Made by a program: the position numbers and the translations under genes. This document shows positions 38,793-49,100 of a stretch of 64,000 nt of DNA, one piece after another. A model generated the notes under the pieces. That model had not been told where the DNA came from. It searched no databases and was given only the letters and a program-made list of their open reading frames with translations. The stretch comes from Ziziphus jujuba. Lineage: Eukaryota > Streptophyta > Magnoliopsida > Rosales > Rhamnaceae. Positions within the stretch are counted from its first letter, which is position 1; each line of letters opens with the position of its first letter. The stretch is taken from positions 16,857,001-16,921,000 of the forward strand of contig NC_083389.1 of assembly GCF_031755915.1 (NCBI RefSeq), given 5' to 3'.

Positions 38793-39391
38793 TATTTAAA
38801 ACTTTGCAACTACAGTTTTAAGTTTGGGAGTATATATGCGGCTTTGCAAAGTTTAAGGGGCTTGGATTATTGATGCACAAATCAGTTGTAGGGATTTTGG
38901 CGTGAATTAGAGGATCCCTTCTAATAGATTATCTGCAAAATAATAAGAAACGTGAAGAATTCTGGGGTATTGGTGTGGTACCAATAAAAAACACTCTGAT
39001 GCTTAAGTTAGTATATTATTCACAAAGTTGTGAACCTTTATTTGGTTGTGTGATGGGCTTTTTATAGAGTGCCTTTGAGTTATATCTTCTAATCTTAATG
39101 GGTTAGATCATATAGATATTCTTTCTTTCAATTAAAGAAAGTATTCATAACTTTACATCTTCCTTTTTTTTTTTTTTTTCTCTTACCATTCTTCTTTGAT
39201 ATGCAAGATTTACTGTTTTTAGGAAATAAGAACTTTCTTTAATTTAATTGCCTGGTTCCCAAGGTTCATATCCTACTTAAGGGACTTAGGATTTTATAAT
39301 TTTTCCATATTTGAATGATTTCATATGCAAGGAAACTATCTAATTATTTTGGTTACATGAAAGTAGTGCTGATGCCTAGTGGCCAATGAAG

Positions 39392-39755
39392 TTGGACAAA
39401 ACTCATGTACAAGTGATGAGAGCGGATTAGATAGGTTGGAATATTATGAAATGACTGAGCCTACCTCATACCATCACATGACCAAATACGGCTTATGTTG
39501 GAATAAGAAAATAAGAAAATGGTTAATGTTGAATAAGAATTGTAACAGAATAAGGATTGGAATAGACTAAAAATTGGACTAAACTCATGTACAAGTTATG
39601 AGAGTGGATTAGATAGGTTGGAATATTACAAAATGATTGAGCCTACCTCATACCATCACATGACCCAAATACAGCTTAGGTTGGAATAAGAAAATGGCTA
39701 ATGTTGGATAAGGGTTGTAACAGAATAAGGATTGGAATAGATTAGAAGTTAGATT
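39392..39755. repeat. 182-bp tandem duplication
   Basis: Unit 1 (39392-39573) and unit 2 (39574-39755) share TTGGACAAAACTCATGTACA, GATTAGATAGGTTGGAATAT, GAGCCTACCTCATACCATCA and GTAACAGAATAAGGATTGGA in order, with scattered substitutions and short indels. Short open frames inside are not conserved between units, so it is non-coding. A related partial unit appears to continue to about 39790. Confidence 0.85.
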
Positions 39756-40413
39756 AGGACAGATGTTAAAATAGAATAGAGATTGGAATACCCAGATGCT
39801 TAGACCTACATCCGAGATTCCATCATCCAGTTTAGTAAGCATCCTTATCCAACCACACTTCCTAGCCTCATGCCTGTTACTAGCCTCAGGCCGAATAAGT
39901 CCTCTAAGACCAAATAAATTAGGTGATCCGTACAGGATACCTTAAAAAAGAACTCCTTCATTCATTCTCTCTTTAGTTTTTATTTTATCCCCTACATAGA
40001 TATGCATTCTTACAAAAGTCAAGAAACAGAAGGGACAAATGCAAAGTTTAGGATAGGATGTAAATTGTAAATTGGTGAGCATAAATAAATGTACATATGG
40101 GGCATAGAAGTAAATAACCCTTAAATTAGAAGAATTTTAAACCAAAAAAACCCTTAAATTAAAAGAAAATGATTATAGATCATTGTGCTTTTATGAATCC
40201 ATGTATTATTATATTATTTCAATCATTTCTTCAAAATATATATATATATATATATATATACAGATTTAATATAGTAACGTTACAATGAGAACACTATAAT
40301 AAGGATATCCTATATAGCAGCCATATTAATTAAAAATATTTACACATCATTAATTATCAATTTAAATAATTATAAAACACAATTAACACCTATAACTAAA
40401 AAAATCCTTTCTC

Positions 40414-40445
<32 letters not shown>

Positions 40446-40520
40446 CAGACAGACAAAAATAAAACAAAAAACACCGGTAAAGTTTTGTCCGTCCACCTAT
40501 CTGCTTGCTTCGGCTGGTGA

Positions 40521-40663
40521 CTGCTGGTATCTTCTTCTACCCGCGGGTATCTTCTTCTACACACTGCTGGCATCTTCTTCTACCTGCTGGTATTACTATG
40601 AAATCTTCTACCCACTGCTGGCATCTTCTTCTACGCGCTGGTGCCTGCTGATATTACTATGAA
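40521..40663 (+). repeat. Minisatellite, about five units of 20-28 bp
   Basis: Units begin CTGCTGGTATCTTCTTCTAC (40521-40540) and continue with CCGCGGGTATCTTCTTCTAC (40541-40560). Three longer variants to 40634 carry CTGCTGGCATCTTCTTCTAC or an inserted TATTACTATGAAAT. The same TATTACTATGAAAT phrase recurs just before the ACR-like ATG, so the array seems built from the 5' leader of that pseudo-exon. Confidence 0.8.
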
Positions 40664-40810
40664 ATGGGCATTTTGCATGAGGATTTGGTTCTCATTAGCC
40701 AAGCAGAGAAACCAGGAGATCCCACTGTGATTACTGTGAATTGCCCACTGGTCTGGGTTGTGATTTGTGCAGGATTATATTGTGGTTTGGATTGAGGATT
40801 TGCAGAGCAG
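40664..40810 (+). pseudogene. Frameshifted first exon of an ACT-domain-repeat (ACR) protein gene
   Basis: ACR proteins are plant homologues of bacterial GlnD with repeated ACT domains. From the ATG the frame reads MGILHEDLVLISQAEKPGDP and TVITVNCP, matching the N-terminus of the ACR9/ACR10 type as I recall it. The frame then changes: reading on in the original frame gives a stop at 40793-40795. The other frame from 40748 continues the family sequence as TGLGCDLCRIILWFGLRICR up to a GT donor at 40811. This is consistent with loss of about 7 nt after the NCP motif, where relatives have three further residues before GLG. I could not find any downstream ACR exon before the phosphatase gene. It is therefore a partial, broken copy, probably duplicated or captured with its intron start. 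Both the family assignment and the break rest on remembered sequence. Confidence 0.7.
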
Positions 40811-42026
40811 GTAACAATTCTGGGCTCTGTTTTTTTTAATTATTTTATTTTATTATTATTTTTTTTGGGCGTGCTTTTCTTTTCAATTTAATCGAATCAT
40901 TTTGAGCTTTTTAGTAAGTGGAATTTGGGATTTATATATAACAAATTGGAGGAAGAAAATGTTTATTGTTAGGATCTGAAGCTGTTGATAATAGAGGTTA
41001 AGAAGAAGGGGTAATTGTATTTTTCTTTTTTTTTTTTTTTTTTTTTTTGGGAAAATTTTGATGGGATCAAAGATGTAAAGAGAAATGGATAATAGATAAC
41101 GGATCTTTCTGTTAGTTTTGTTTTTCTGTCTGCAAAAGTTTCTAAAGAATTTCAGGAACTTGCACATGTGCCAATTGTAAATAATTGATTACCATGTAAG
41201 CAAGCATGATAAGGAAAAAAGAGCCTGAAGGTGGAGACAAAAGGTACGGTTATAATAATTTAGTCAAAAAAGAAAGGTACTGTTATAATAGTTCACATTC
41301 AAAAACAAAGCTCAAAGCTTTAAATAAATAAAATAAAAAAACATTTATTTTGATCGATTAAAATATTAATATATATGTGTGTTTATGTTGAAAGCATAAT
41401 TGATCATGGTGCAATTAACAAAAGCCAACGTTGGAGACCATTGAACAAGATAAGAGAAATAAAAACACAATAATCATGGATGGAGTGCAAAGGATATAAT
41501 CCGTTAATTAAATAATCCCTGAATTGCAAAAGATATAATCCTTGGATTAAATAATCATGTTCTTACTGCTCTCTTGTTGAAGTTTCTCAGAGTCAATTTT
41601 CCAAACAGTTGAGGAGTGCAATTTTGCATAAGCAACAAGTGGAAAAGTAAAAATAAACAAGCATACTTGATCCTTTTGATCCTTGGGCAAATGTAGACGT
41701 ATTTACAACTTATTATTATTATTATTATTATTTGTTTTTTGGTGAACGTATTTACAACTGCATTAGACATATTTACTGAAGTAGACAATATAATTTGTCA
41801 AAAAATCGTATTACATATGTTGGTTCTTTGAACAATTTTTTCATTAAGTCATCGAAATTTTATTTATGGAATTGATCATAAATCCTTTTGATTTCCTTTC
41901 CTTCACTAGTATATTAATAATCACATGGTAATAATGAGATAACTTTTTTCCAAGTATAAAAATTGTCACCAAACCCACCATGCATGTAATATATAAGGGA
42001 TAAGCATTCACAACCAATAAGGTAAA

Positions 42027-42040
42027 TGTATATATATACA
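42027..42040 (+). promoter_or_regulatory. Possible TATA box of the acid phosphatase gene
   Basis: GTATATATATACATTT lies about 230 bp upstream of the chosen ATG. A pyrimidine-rich leader (42160-42200) falls between it and the ATG. The call is based on motif and spacing only. Confidence 0.35.
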
Positions 42041-42269
42041 TTTCAAAAAATTAGAAAAATTACAAATTACAAAACGCACAAATATGGTGCCGTATTGAAG
42101 CTCGTTTTAGGACGTTTGGTAAAGAATGGTAGGAACGATACAGTTTTTCTTCAATATTTTTCTTGTCTTTCTCTGTCTGTCTGTTTCTCTCCGGTTTCGA
42201 TTCCAATCTCATCCGCCAGAAAACCAGAGAGAGAGCTCTTCCACGAAGACCTTTCTCGGTTTTCCATCA

Positions 42270-44459
42270 ATGGCGTCCTCCATTCAACCTTTCCTCACGA
42301 TTTCCCTCTTCCTCTTCCTCTTCCACGTCGTTTCTTCCCAACCATCCATCATCCAAATCTGGCCGGAAAACCGCATTCCCGACCACCAATCGCCTCGTTC
42401 CGACGGTGATTCCTTGTTCTGCGACAGCTGGAGATTATCCGTCGAGACCAACAACGCCGGGTACTGGTCAACCATTCCTGTCAGGTGCGTCGACTTCGTG
42501 AAGGATTACGTAACCGGCAACCGATACCTTTCCGACTCGGCCGTCGCTTCCAGTGACTCGTTGTTGTTCGCTAAGAATGTGGAGATCGACGGCAGTGGAT
42601 TCGACGCTTGGGTTTTCGACATCGATGAGACTTTGCTTTCCAATTTGCCATACTACGAGGCCCATGGATTCGGGTAAGTTTGTTTTCGGTAAGTGTTTCT
42701 TGGCCGTTGGATTGCTTGAATATTTTACGTTTGACCATCGATTTCTTTTACCCAAAGCAAAATTTAATTGAGCAGAACCACCAAGATTTTGGGGAAATTT
42801 TGTTTGTCGGTTTGGTGATTTTTATTTTTGTGGTGTGTGGGTTAGACAAGTGGCTACTCTATGACTTCTTCATTGGTGTATTGGATAGGACATTTATTTT
42901 TTCTTTAATGTCGTAGAGGAGGACTGTACTGTATAATGTTGCTTTCCAGTTAATGATTCTGTAGGGAACAATTACAATGTGTGCACACCCACCAAAAAAT
43001 AAAAAGAAAGTTGCTCACTTCTTGGCAAAGTGATCTTTTTTTTTTTTTTTTAATTTTTTTTTTTTTTTTTTTTTTAGAATTGTTAGTACGGAAAAATACA
43101 AAATGCTTTGAATTGTATTTCATTTTTGGAGTTGTTTGAGATTTATTTCTGTACCCAGATGGTTCATTTTATTTGTTTTTCATCCTAGACTTTTTTTCTT
43201 TTCTTTTCTGCAACTTTTAGGTATTATGTATTTTGGATTTTGTGGACATTTGATGGTTTGTTCATGCAAAGAAACTTAAATGTTGCACCAGCCTGCTACT
43301 GAGTCTTTTTAAGGTTGGAAAGTGACATTAGAAACTAAATATTAGGATGCTAATTGGAATACAAATTTTCCTAATCGCACTGGTCCTTTTTTGAATCAAT
43401 AATAAGTTATGCAGCAGACGCTCTAAGATATCATTATAGACCACTAAGTGGGTTATAGACTAAAATTATATATATAACCAGGAAAAAATCATTATTTCAG
43501 TCCATTAAAATGTTTCCATGTAAACTTGATTTGGATCAATTATTAGTTACGCAGCAGAAACTCCTAATATTATGAACATCATTATAGTCCATTAACTGGG
43601 TTATACACCAAAATTAGATATACAAAACCATGAAAAATCATTATTGCAGTCCATTAAAATGTTTCCATGTAAACTTATTTTGGTTTTTATGGTTTCCACC
43701 ATAGTCAGTACTTGGAATTGCACATTATCCTTGTGTCTTTGACCTCAAGTCCCCAGTTTTAGGTGCTGAGAGTTCCATCTTCTTTGGTTTCCCTTATTTG
43801 TATCGGCTGTTGATATGGGACTAAAAATTTTCATGCTGATGTTTTGTGATTAAAAGTTACCATAAAGCCTATCTTCTTTTGGACAGGTCAGAGTCATTCA
43901 ATGAAACTGCATTTGATGAATGGGTGGACTTAGCTGAAGCCCCTGCTTTACCAGCAAGTTTGAGTTTATACAAAGAGTTAGAGCAGTTGGGTTTCACAAT
44001 TTTCCTTTTAACTGGGAGGGGTGAATATCAAAGGAATGTCACAGTGGAAAACCTTCTCTCTGCTGGCTATAGTAATTGGAAGAGGCTCATATTGAGGTAC
44101 ATGAGCTTAATGAACAACAATTATATCAGTTTTATGGAAATCTTTTTTATAGGGATCTAACTAAATAGCGGTTCTTTTTTCTTTTTCTTTTTTTTTTTTT
44201 TTCTGGTCCCTAATCAAAACCTTTTAGTTTTCCAACTCCATAAGAAGGATTTTACTAATTTCTTTTGAGTTACTAAAACAGGGAGTCTTCGGATCAAGGC
44301 AAACCGGCCATTGTCTACAAATCTGAGAAGAGATTGGAGTTGATAAATGAAGGTTATAAAATCCATGGAAGCTCTGGAGATCAATGGAGTGATTTGTTGG
44401 GTTTTGCATTGGCTCAAAGATCCTTTAAACTTCCCAATCCAATGTATTACATTGCCTAA
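42270..44459 (+). CDS. HAD class IIIB acid phosphatase (VSP-like), 263 aa
   Basis: Secreted or vacuolar acid phosphatase of the HAD superfamily, subfamily IIIB, the group that includes vegetative storage proteins. Exons are 42270-42673, 43887-44096 and 44282-44459, all GT..AG and in frame (792 nt). An N-terminal signal peptide is clear (MASSIQPFLTISLFLFLFHV, cleavage near SSQ). The open frame extends upstream to 42126 without a stop, but the ATG at 42270 is preferred because it starts the signal peptide. Catalytic motif I is FDIDETLLS, with both Asp present, unlike VSPs that lost the nucleophile. Motif II is FLLTGRGE, a motif III Lys lies in KSEKRLEL, and motif IV is GDQWSDLLG. It should therefore be active. 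Intron 1 holds an internal duplication at 43396-43682. Arabidopsis has similar genes at the matching place (AT4G29260/AT4G29270, from memory). Confidence 0.94.
43396..43682. repeat. Tandem duplication (about 140 bp) in phosphatase intron 1
   Basis: TCAATAATAAGTTATGCAGC (43396) and TCAATTATTAGTTACGCAGC (43536) start two imperfect copies. Both end with CAGTCCATTAAAATGTTTCC and ATGTAAACTT. The second copy carries about 7 extra bases. Confidence 0.85.
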
Positions 44460-45056
44460 ACCAAATTACCCAAAATTGGGCATTGTTGTACCTTGTAATA
44501 TGATTGTTTTCCTTTACATTTCTTTCATAAATTTCTACTCTTGAAAGGCCTTTTTTATGAAGCCTATTCAGGAACCTATATTCTAGTACTTGGAATTTCG
44601 GAACAAATGCTTAGAATATTTTAATCATACCATACTTCCCCTGTTTACAAATACTGAAAAAAAAAAAAAAAAAAAGGAGCTATAAATGAAGCAAAGCTTG
44701 AGCATTATAGGTGCAAATCAAAACAAGAATTTTGGATGCAGGGCATATCCCGTGACAGAAGAAGATAAAAATCCATTTCACGTGACATAAACAAATAAAC
44801 CCATTTTTTTTTTTATTCACTGTTTATTGCTCAATCTAATAATAATAGAAAAAGCTGGCTTTAGATTGGAAATTACCAGGGAGATCTCATCCTACAAGAC
44901 AAGTATGCATGATAACTTTCAGATATACTGATTCCAATTCCATCAAAGAAATTAAATTAGGAAGTTCTGAATAATAATTGCTATTAGTTAATAATACAGC
45001 TATTTCACTTACCCACCTCTTTTACAATAGTGGTTTTTGGTAAAACTCTCTTTTTC
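44460..45056. other. Convergent spacer between phosphatase and LRR gene
   Basis: About 600 bp between two convergent stop codons, so it should hold both 3' UTRs. It is AT-rich with one poly-A run (44657-44674). No gene and no clear terminator signal is visible. Confidence 0.6.
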
Positions 45057-46433
45057 TCATGGAGATGTTGATGATGATGATGAAGAGGTTGGCTCAATTT
45101 CTGGTTCTGGACTTATAATTCTTGCCCCACAAGCAAGTGGCTGTGCAGCAGGAATTCTCAGACAATTCAAACCACCTCCTGGAATCACAGAGCATTCTGG
45201 TTGAGGTCTCTGCATGTTCCTCCCAGGAATGCAATTGTACAAGAAATCAAAACCCACATTTCTGTAGTACAGCCTGCTACATTCTTCACTAAACCCAGAA
45301 AAGAAATTGTAAGCAACTGTCAGATTCACCAAATTTCTCAGGGAACAAACAAGGTCTGGAAGAACCCCTGATAGCCTATTGCGCGCCAAATTGAGAACTT
45401 CAATGTCTTGGAGACAAGCTATTGTATCTGGTAGATGACCTTCCAGAGAATTTGAGCTCACATCCAAGACTTGAATCTCTGTGAAAAAACCAACTCCTTC
45501 AGGAATGCAACCTGTTAACTGGTTGTTGAGGAACAAAATCTCCTTCAATTTAGAACCCATGAAACCAAAACTAAATGGAATGTTTCCAGTGAATTTGTTG
45601 CTTGCCAAGTTTATGACAGAAGCTTGGGAATTCCCCAAACTTTCAGGAAGTTCACCACCAAACTGGTTGTTGTTGAGAAAAATTGCATCCAACTTCTTGT
45701 TGAAGAGATCTTCAGGAATGGGTCCAGAGAATTTATTGAACCTGAGGTCTAAGTAAATGAGATTTGGCATGTAAAGGGTGACAACAGGAAAAGGACCTGA
45801 AAACTGGTTGTTGCTGAGGTCTAACTCTTTGAGAGAAGTAAGATCTTTGAAAGTATCAGGAATTTTGCCTGAAAATCTGTTGGTGTTGAGATGGAGAAGA
45901 GACATATCAGTGAGGAAAGAGAGTTCATTGACAAGAATTCCTTGAAGATTTGCATGGTTGAGATCTATCCCTGCAACTACAGGACCAGAAGTTTCATACT
46001 GAGGATATGCACAGAAAACCCCTTTGTAAGAACAAACATCATTCCCAACCCAAGTCTTCAAAATCCCTAATGGGTCATCACTGATTGCAGATTTCCATGC
46101 TTGCAGGGCAGTATAAGCTCTGTTGAGATTTGAAGGAGGAGACCCAGATGGGCCTTGGCCATTGATTCCACCACCTATCCAAAACCCTCCTCCACCACCA
46201 CCACCACCACCACCACCACCACCACCACCACCATTGCCAATACCAACACCAACTCCGACACCAACACCACTTCCTCCACCAGCATTGCCAATCCCAACAC
46301 CAACCTTTCCACCAACATTGCCAATAGTAGCACCAACACCAACACCAGCTGCAAAAGCAGAGTCCTTTAGAAATATATGCAGGAGGAGTAAAGCTAGTTT
46401 CCAGCTCTTCTCCATTTTTTCAGTAGAGGACAC
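45057..46433 (-). CDS. LRR-extensin-like secreted protein with Gly-rich N-terminus
   Basis: Single-exon gene, 458 aa from the first Met or 452 aa from MEKSWKL at 46415, which begins a better signal peptide (LALLLLHIFLKDSAFA). A glycine-rich stretch with GVGVG repeats and a pure run of about 16 Gly follows (residues about 30-95). Next come an LRR N-terminal cap (GNDVCSYKGVFC) and about ten plant-type LRRs with LxxLxLxxNxFSGxIP spacing, for example LHLNTNRFSGKIP and LDLSNNQFSGPFP. The cap and the Cys-rich hinge (CSRLYYRNVGFDFLYNCIPG) resemble LRX/PEX cell-wall proteins. The Ser-Pro extensin repeats are absent, and the tail is only PEPEIEPTSSSSSSTSP. There is no kinase or membrane domain. Likely apoplastic, perhaps a ligand-binding wall protein. 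The poly-Gly run comes from a GGT/GGN trinucleotide repeat and is expected to vary in length. An antisense poly-Pro frame here is a shadow. Confidence 0.92.
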   Translation of the reverse strand: MSSTEKMEKSWKLALLLLHIFLKDSAFAAGVGVGATIGNVGGKVGVGIGNAGGGSGVGVGVGVGIGNGGGGGGGGGGGGGGGGFWIGGGINGQGPSGSPPSNLNRAYTALQAWKSAISDDPLGILKTWVGNDVCSYKGVFCAYPQYETSGPVVAGIDLNHANLQGILVNELSFLTDMSLLHLNTNRFSGKIPDTFKDLTSLKELDLSNNQFSGPFPVVTLYMPNLIYLDLRFNKFSGPIPEDLFNKKLDAIFLNNNQFGGELPESLGNSQASVINLASNKFTGNIPFSFGFMGSKLKEILFLNNQLTGCIPEGVGFFTEIQVLDVSSNSLEGHLPDTIACLQDIEVLNLARNRLSGVLPDLVCSLRNLVNLTVAYNFFSGFSEECSRLYYRNVGFDFLYNCIPGRNMQRPQPECSVIPGGGLNCLRIPAAQPLACGARIISPEPEIEPTSSSSSSTSP

Positions 46434-48904
46434 CCAAGATGATTATTTGATGGATCTTTTTGTAAGGTTGTCCAAATACGGCTGCAGCATTAAAGAGAGT
46501 GAAAAAAAAAAAAAAATGGTGGGGTTAATTTGTCCTTCAATAAGTCCCGACTGAATTTTTTTTTCTTTTCCATTCTTTTTATGCATTATAGATTTTCTCT
46601 TTCTTATATTACCTTTTCCCTGTATACTTGTTGACTTTTAATGTTATGAATGAAGCATCCACGTGAGGATCTGGATTTAGAGTTTAGGATTAATCTATAA
46701 AGATTTTCAGGGATGGTATGTGATAAAACATCACTTTATTTTTTTTTTTGGTCACAATTAGAGTTCATTTCACCCATGGTAAGTGCTTTTTTTCTTTTTT
46801 GCTCTTTTTTTTTTTCCAAAACAATTTATCAATCACAAGGAATTCACTAGAAAACACAGATATTTGGGATTATGTTATAGAGGTGACAATGAAGTTGCAT
46901 GATTGAAGGACCTTTTATTATCAGAAGAATGATTGAAGGACCTTTGTACCACTTGTATTATGCACCGTAATAAAATAAGAAACAAAAACTTTTAAATGTT
47001 CATCTTCTAATAAGAAATTTCTTATAGAGGCCAAATAATGGGGTGTGTCACGTGTGGTTACAAGAGTAAATTTTTATCTAATCATTTTTCCTTTTTTTTT
47101 TTTTAATCAATTTCCCCGGATTTTCCGAGATTTCACATTTTAATCTCTGAATTATTTTTTGGCACCAATTTTAGTCCGTAATAACAATAAATAAATAAAA
47201 ATAAAATTGAAGACTAAGCTTGAAGCAGTAGGTGGAAAAACAATTCGTTTGTCGTTCTCAAGATTTGTGTTTTTAGTCTCTGAACAACTAAAAATATACA
47301 TATATGCTAGGTTTAAAGTGAAAATATACTGCATTTAAAAGTTAGGGAATGAAATATTGCAAAGTTTATGGTAAAGTTCAGAGACTAAAATAAAAAATTA
47401 TGGAAAATTCAAGAAGCATTAATGCAAAAGAACCTTAATCTATTTGTTGAGAAAAATCTGCTGCCTAGCATTCGGTCCATTTTACCCCAATCTACCTCCT
47501 CTGGGCTAGAAAGTAATTAGAACAATTACTGATCAGCTTGTTCTTGATACTTGGTGATGATAATATTTATGACAAAGACCCATTTGGTTTTGGCAAAATG
47601 AGGAAAACCCATAATTAATTAGCAGGAAAATTGATTAATTATTTAAGGCAAATTGTTCAACTAATTTTCGAGCCAAAAAAAAAAAAAATGTGTGGCTGTA
47701 ATGTGCAAAACATTATGTGTGTGAGCTGTTGATGTTCTTTCAAATGCCCTTCATCTTATATAGACTACAACGTTGGTTTCAATCACAACCAAAACTAATA
47801 AATGTTGAAAGTTAGAGCAATATTTCAAAGCTCAAGACTTTATGATCCCTTTGGAAATAGCCCAAATGCTCTTAAGTTTGATTTGGTTTGAAGCTAAAGA
47901 AATTCCACTCCGCCCTTAAAAATATATGCCAAAAAAAAAAAAAAAAAAAAAAGGAGAAGAAGCTACAGGATTTATGGCATTTTTCATCTTTTGTATATTC
48001 TTTTTCTACCTCCTTTCGTTTGAATATTGAGCACCAAGTGCTGAAAGTGATGTCACATTGATTTGATAAATTTTCTTTTCTTATTAACAAGTGGCTAATA
48101 GTATTTTCTTATTATTATTATTTTTTTACTGAAAAGTGATGGAACTTAATTCCTTCTGATAATTGATGGAACTTAATTCTGTTTACAAGCCAGCCATCAA
48201 ACAAAATATCTTAATGGTAATTTCATTTACCAATGCAAGCAAAAAAGTGATCTGTTGGCTAAATAGATGCTTTATTAACATTCTTTTGAAAAGGCGCTAA
48301 AAAAAGTTACTTGAAGCAGCCACTAGAGGTAAAGTTTGGTGTCAATTAATGAGGAAAACTGATCCACGTCCATAAAAGACCCAGCTGGCTTTGGTGTCAT
48401 GATGGGATTCAACTAAAAGCCTGACTTTATTACCAACCTCATTCTCAATTTTTGAGCCTATTGAAAATTGGGAAATATTTCTTTCATAAAGTGCTTAAAC
48501 ATTTAGCAGCTAATTCCAAGCAAAGTCATCAATCTAAGCAACTAATTCTAGTAGAGACATTAAAAAGAGCACTTAAATAACTTACCATTTCTGAACCTCT
48601 CTTAAATGTCACGTTAGAATGTAAAAGTAGAATGAGATCGACTTTGAGTGCCAATGATTTTGTTTTTCTGCTCAATTTTGACAAATCTTCATATAAAATT
48701 TACACATATTATTTAAGATTTTTTTGCACCAATGTCACATGATCTTTGCTCGACTTTGTATCTTTCCCTTTAATATATTGAATTTGAACCATAAGAATCT
48801 GAAGTCTGAACTATTTAAATAGTGTCGTAACATGACAATTTATTATGACTGTTTAGTTTTGTGGGTTTAAAAGGGCGCATAAGGAGAGGATGTAAGAGAC
48901 TGGA

Positions 48905-49100
48905 GGAGGTTGAGGGAAGGACATTTCAGTAAAATTGGGAAAAGAAAAAGAAAAAAGAATAGAAGTAAAGTTACAAGTAATATGCATATATATATATATA
49001 TATGTATATTACTTTTGGAGGTTGAGGGAAGGATATTTCAGTAAAATTGAAAAAAACAAAAATTAGGAGTAAAGTTAAAAGTATTACTTTTGTCAATGTG
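48905..49100. repeat. 112-bp tandem duplication split by a (TA)n array
   Basis: GGAGGTTGAGGGAAGGACAT followed by TTCAGTAAAATTG begins at 48905 and again at 49017. Both copies continue with an A-rich stretch and AGTAAAGTTA. A (TA)n array near 48987-49004 ends the first copy. Confidence 0.8.

Larger units (their letters stand above)
32066..42269. other. 10-kb spacer between DUF1005 and the acid phosphatase
   Basis: Repeat-rich and AT-rich. It contains the 1.4-kb candidate transposon at 32842-34287, inverted-repeat elements near 34797-35230 and 36859-37020, the 31-bp tandem repeat at 38720, the 182-bp tandem duplication at 39392-39755, and the minisatellite plus ACR-like pseudo-exon at 40521-40810. 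The last 200 bp (TATA-like TATATATATAC at 42027-42040) probably belong to the phosphatase promoter and leader. I see no intact gene. Confidence 0.6.

Noticed and set aside
42126..42269. N-terminal extension of the acid phosphatase from an upstream in-frame ATG
   Set aside because: The ATG at 42270 opens a standard signal peptide. The upstream 48 codons resemble a pyrimidine-rich 5' UTR.
46123..46554. 143-codon poly-proline frame on the plus strand
   Set aside because: It is the complement of the Gly-rich repeat of the LRR gene (CCA repeats). The sense-strand LRR protein explains the region.
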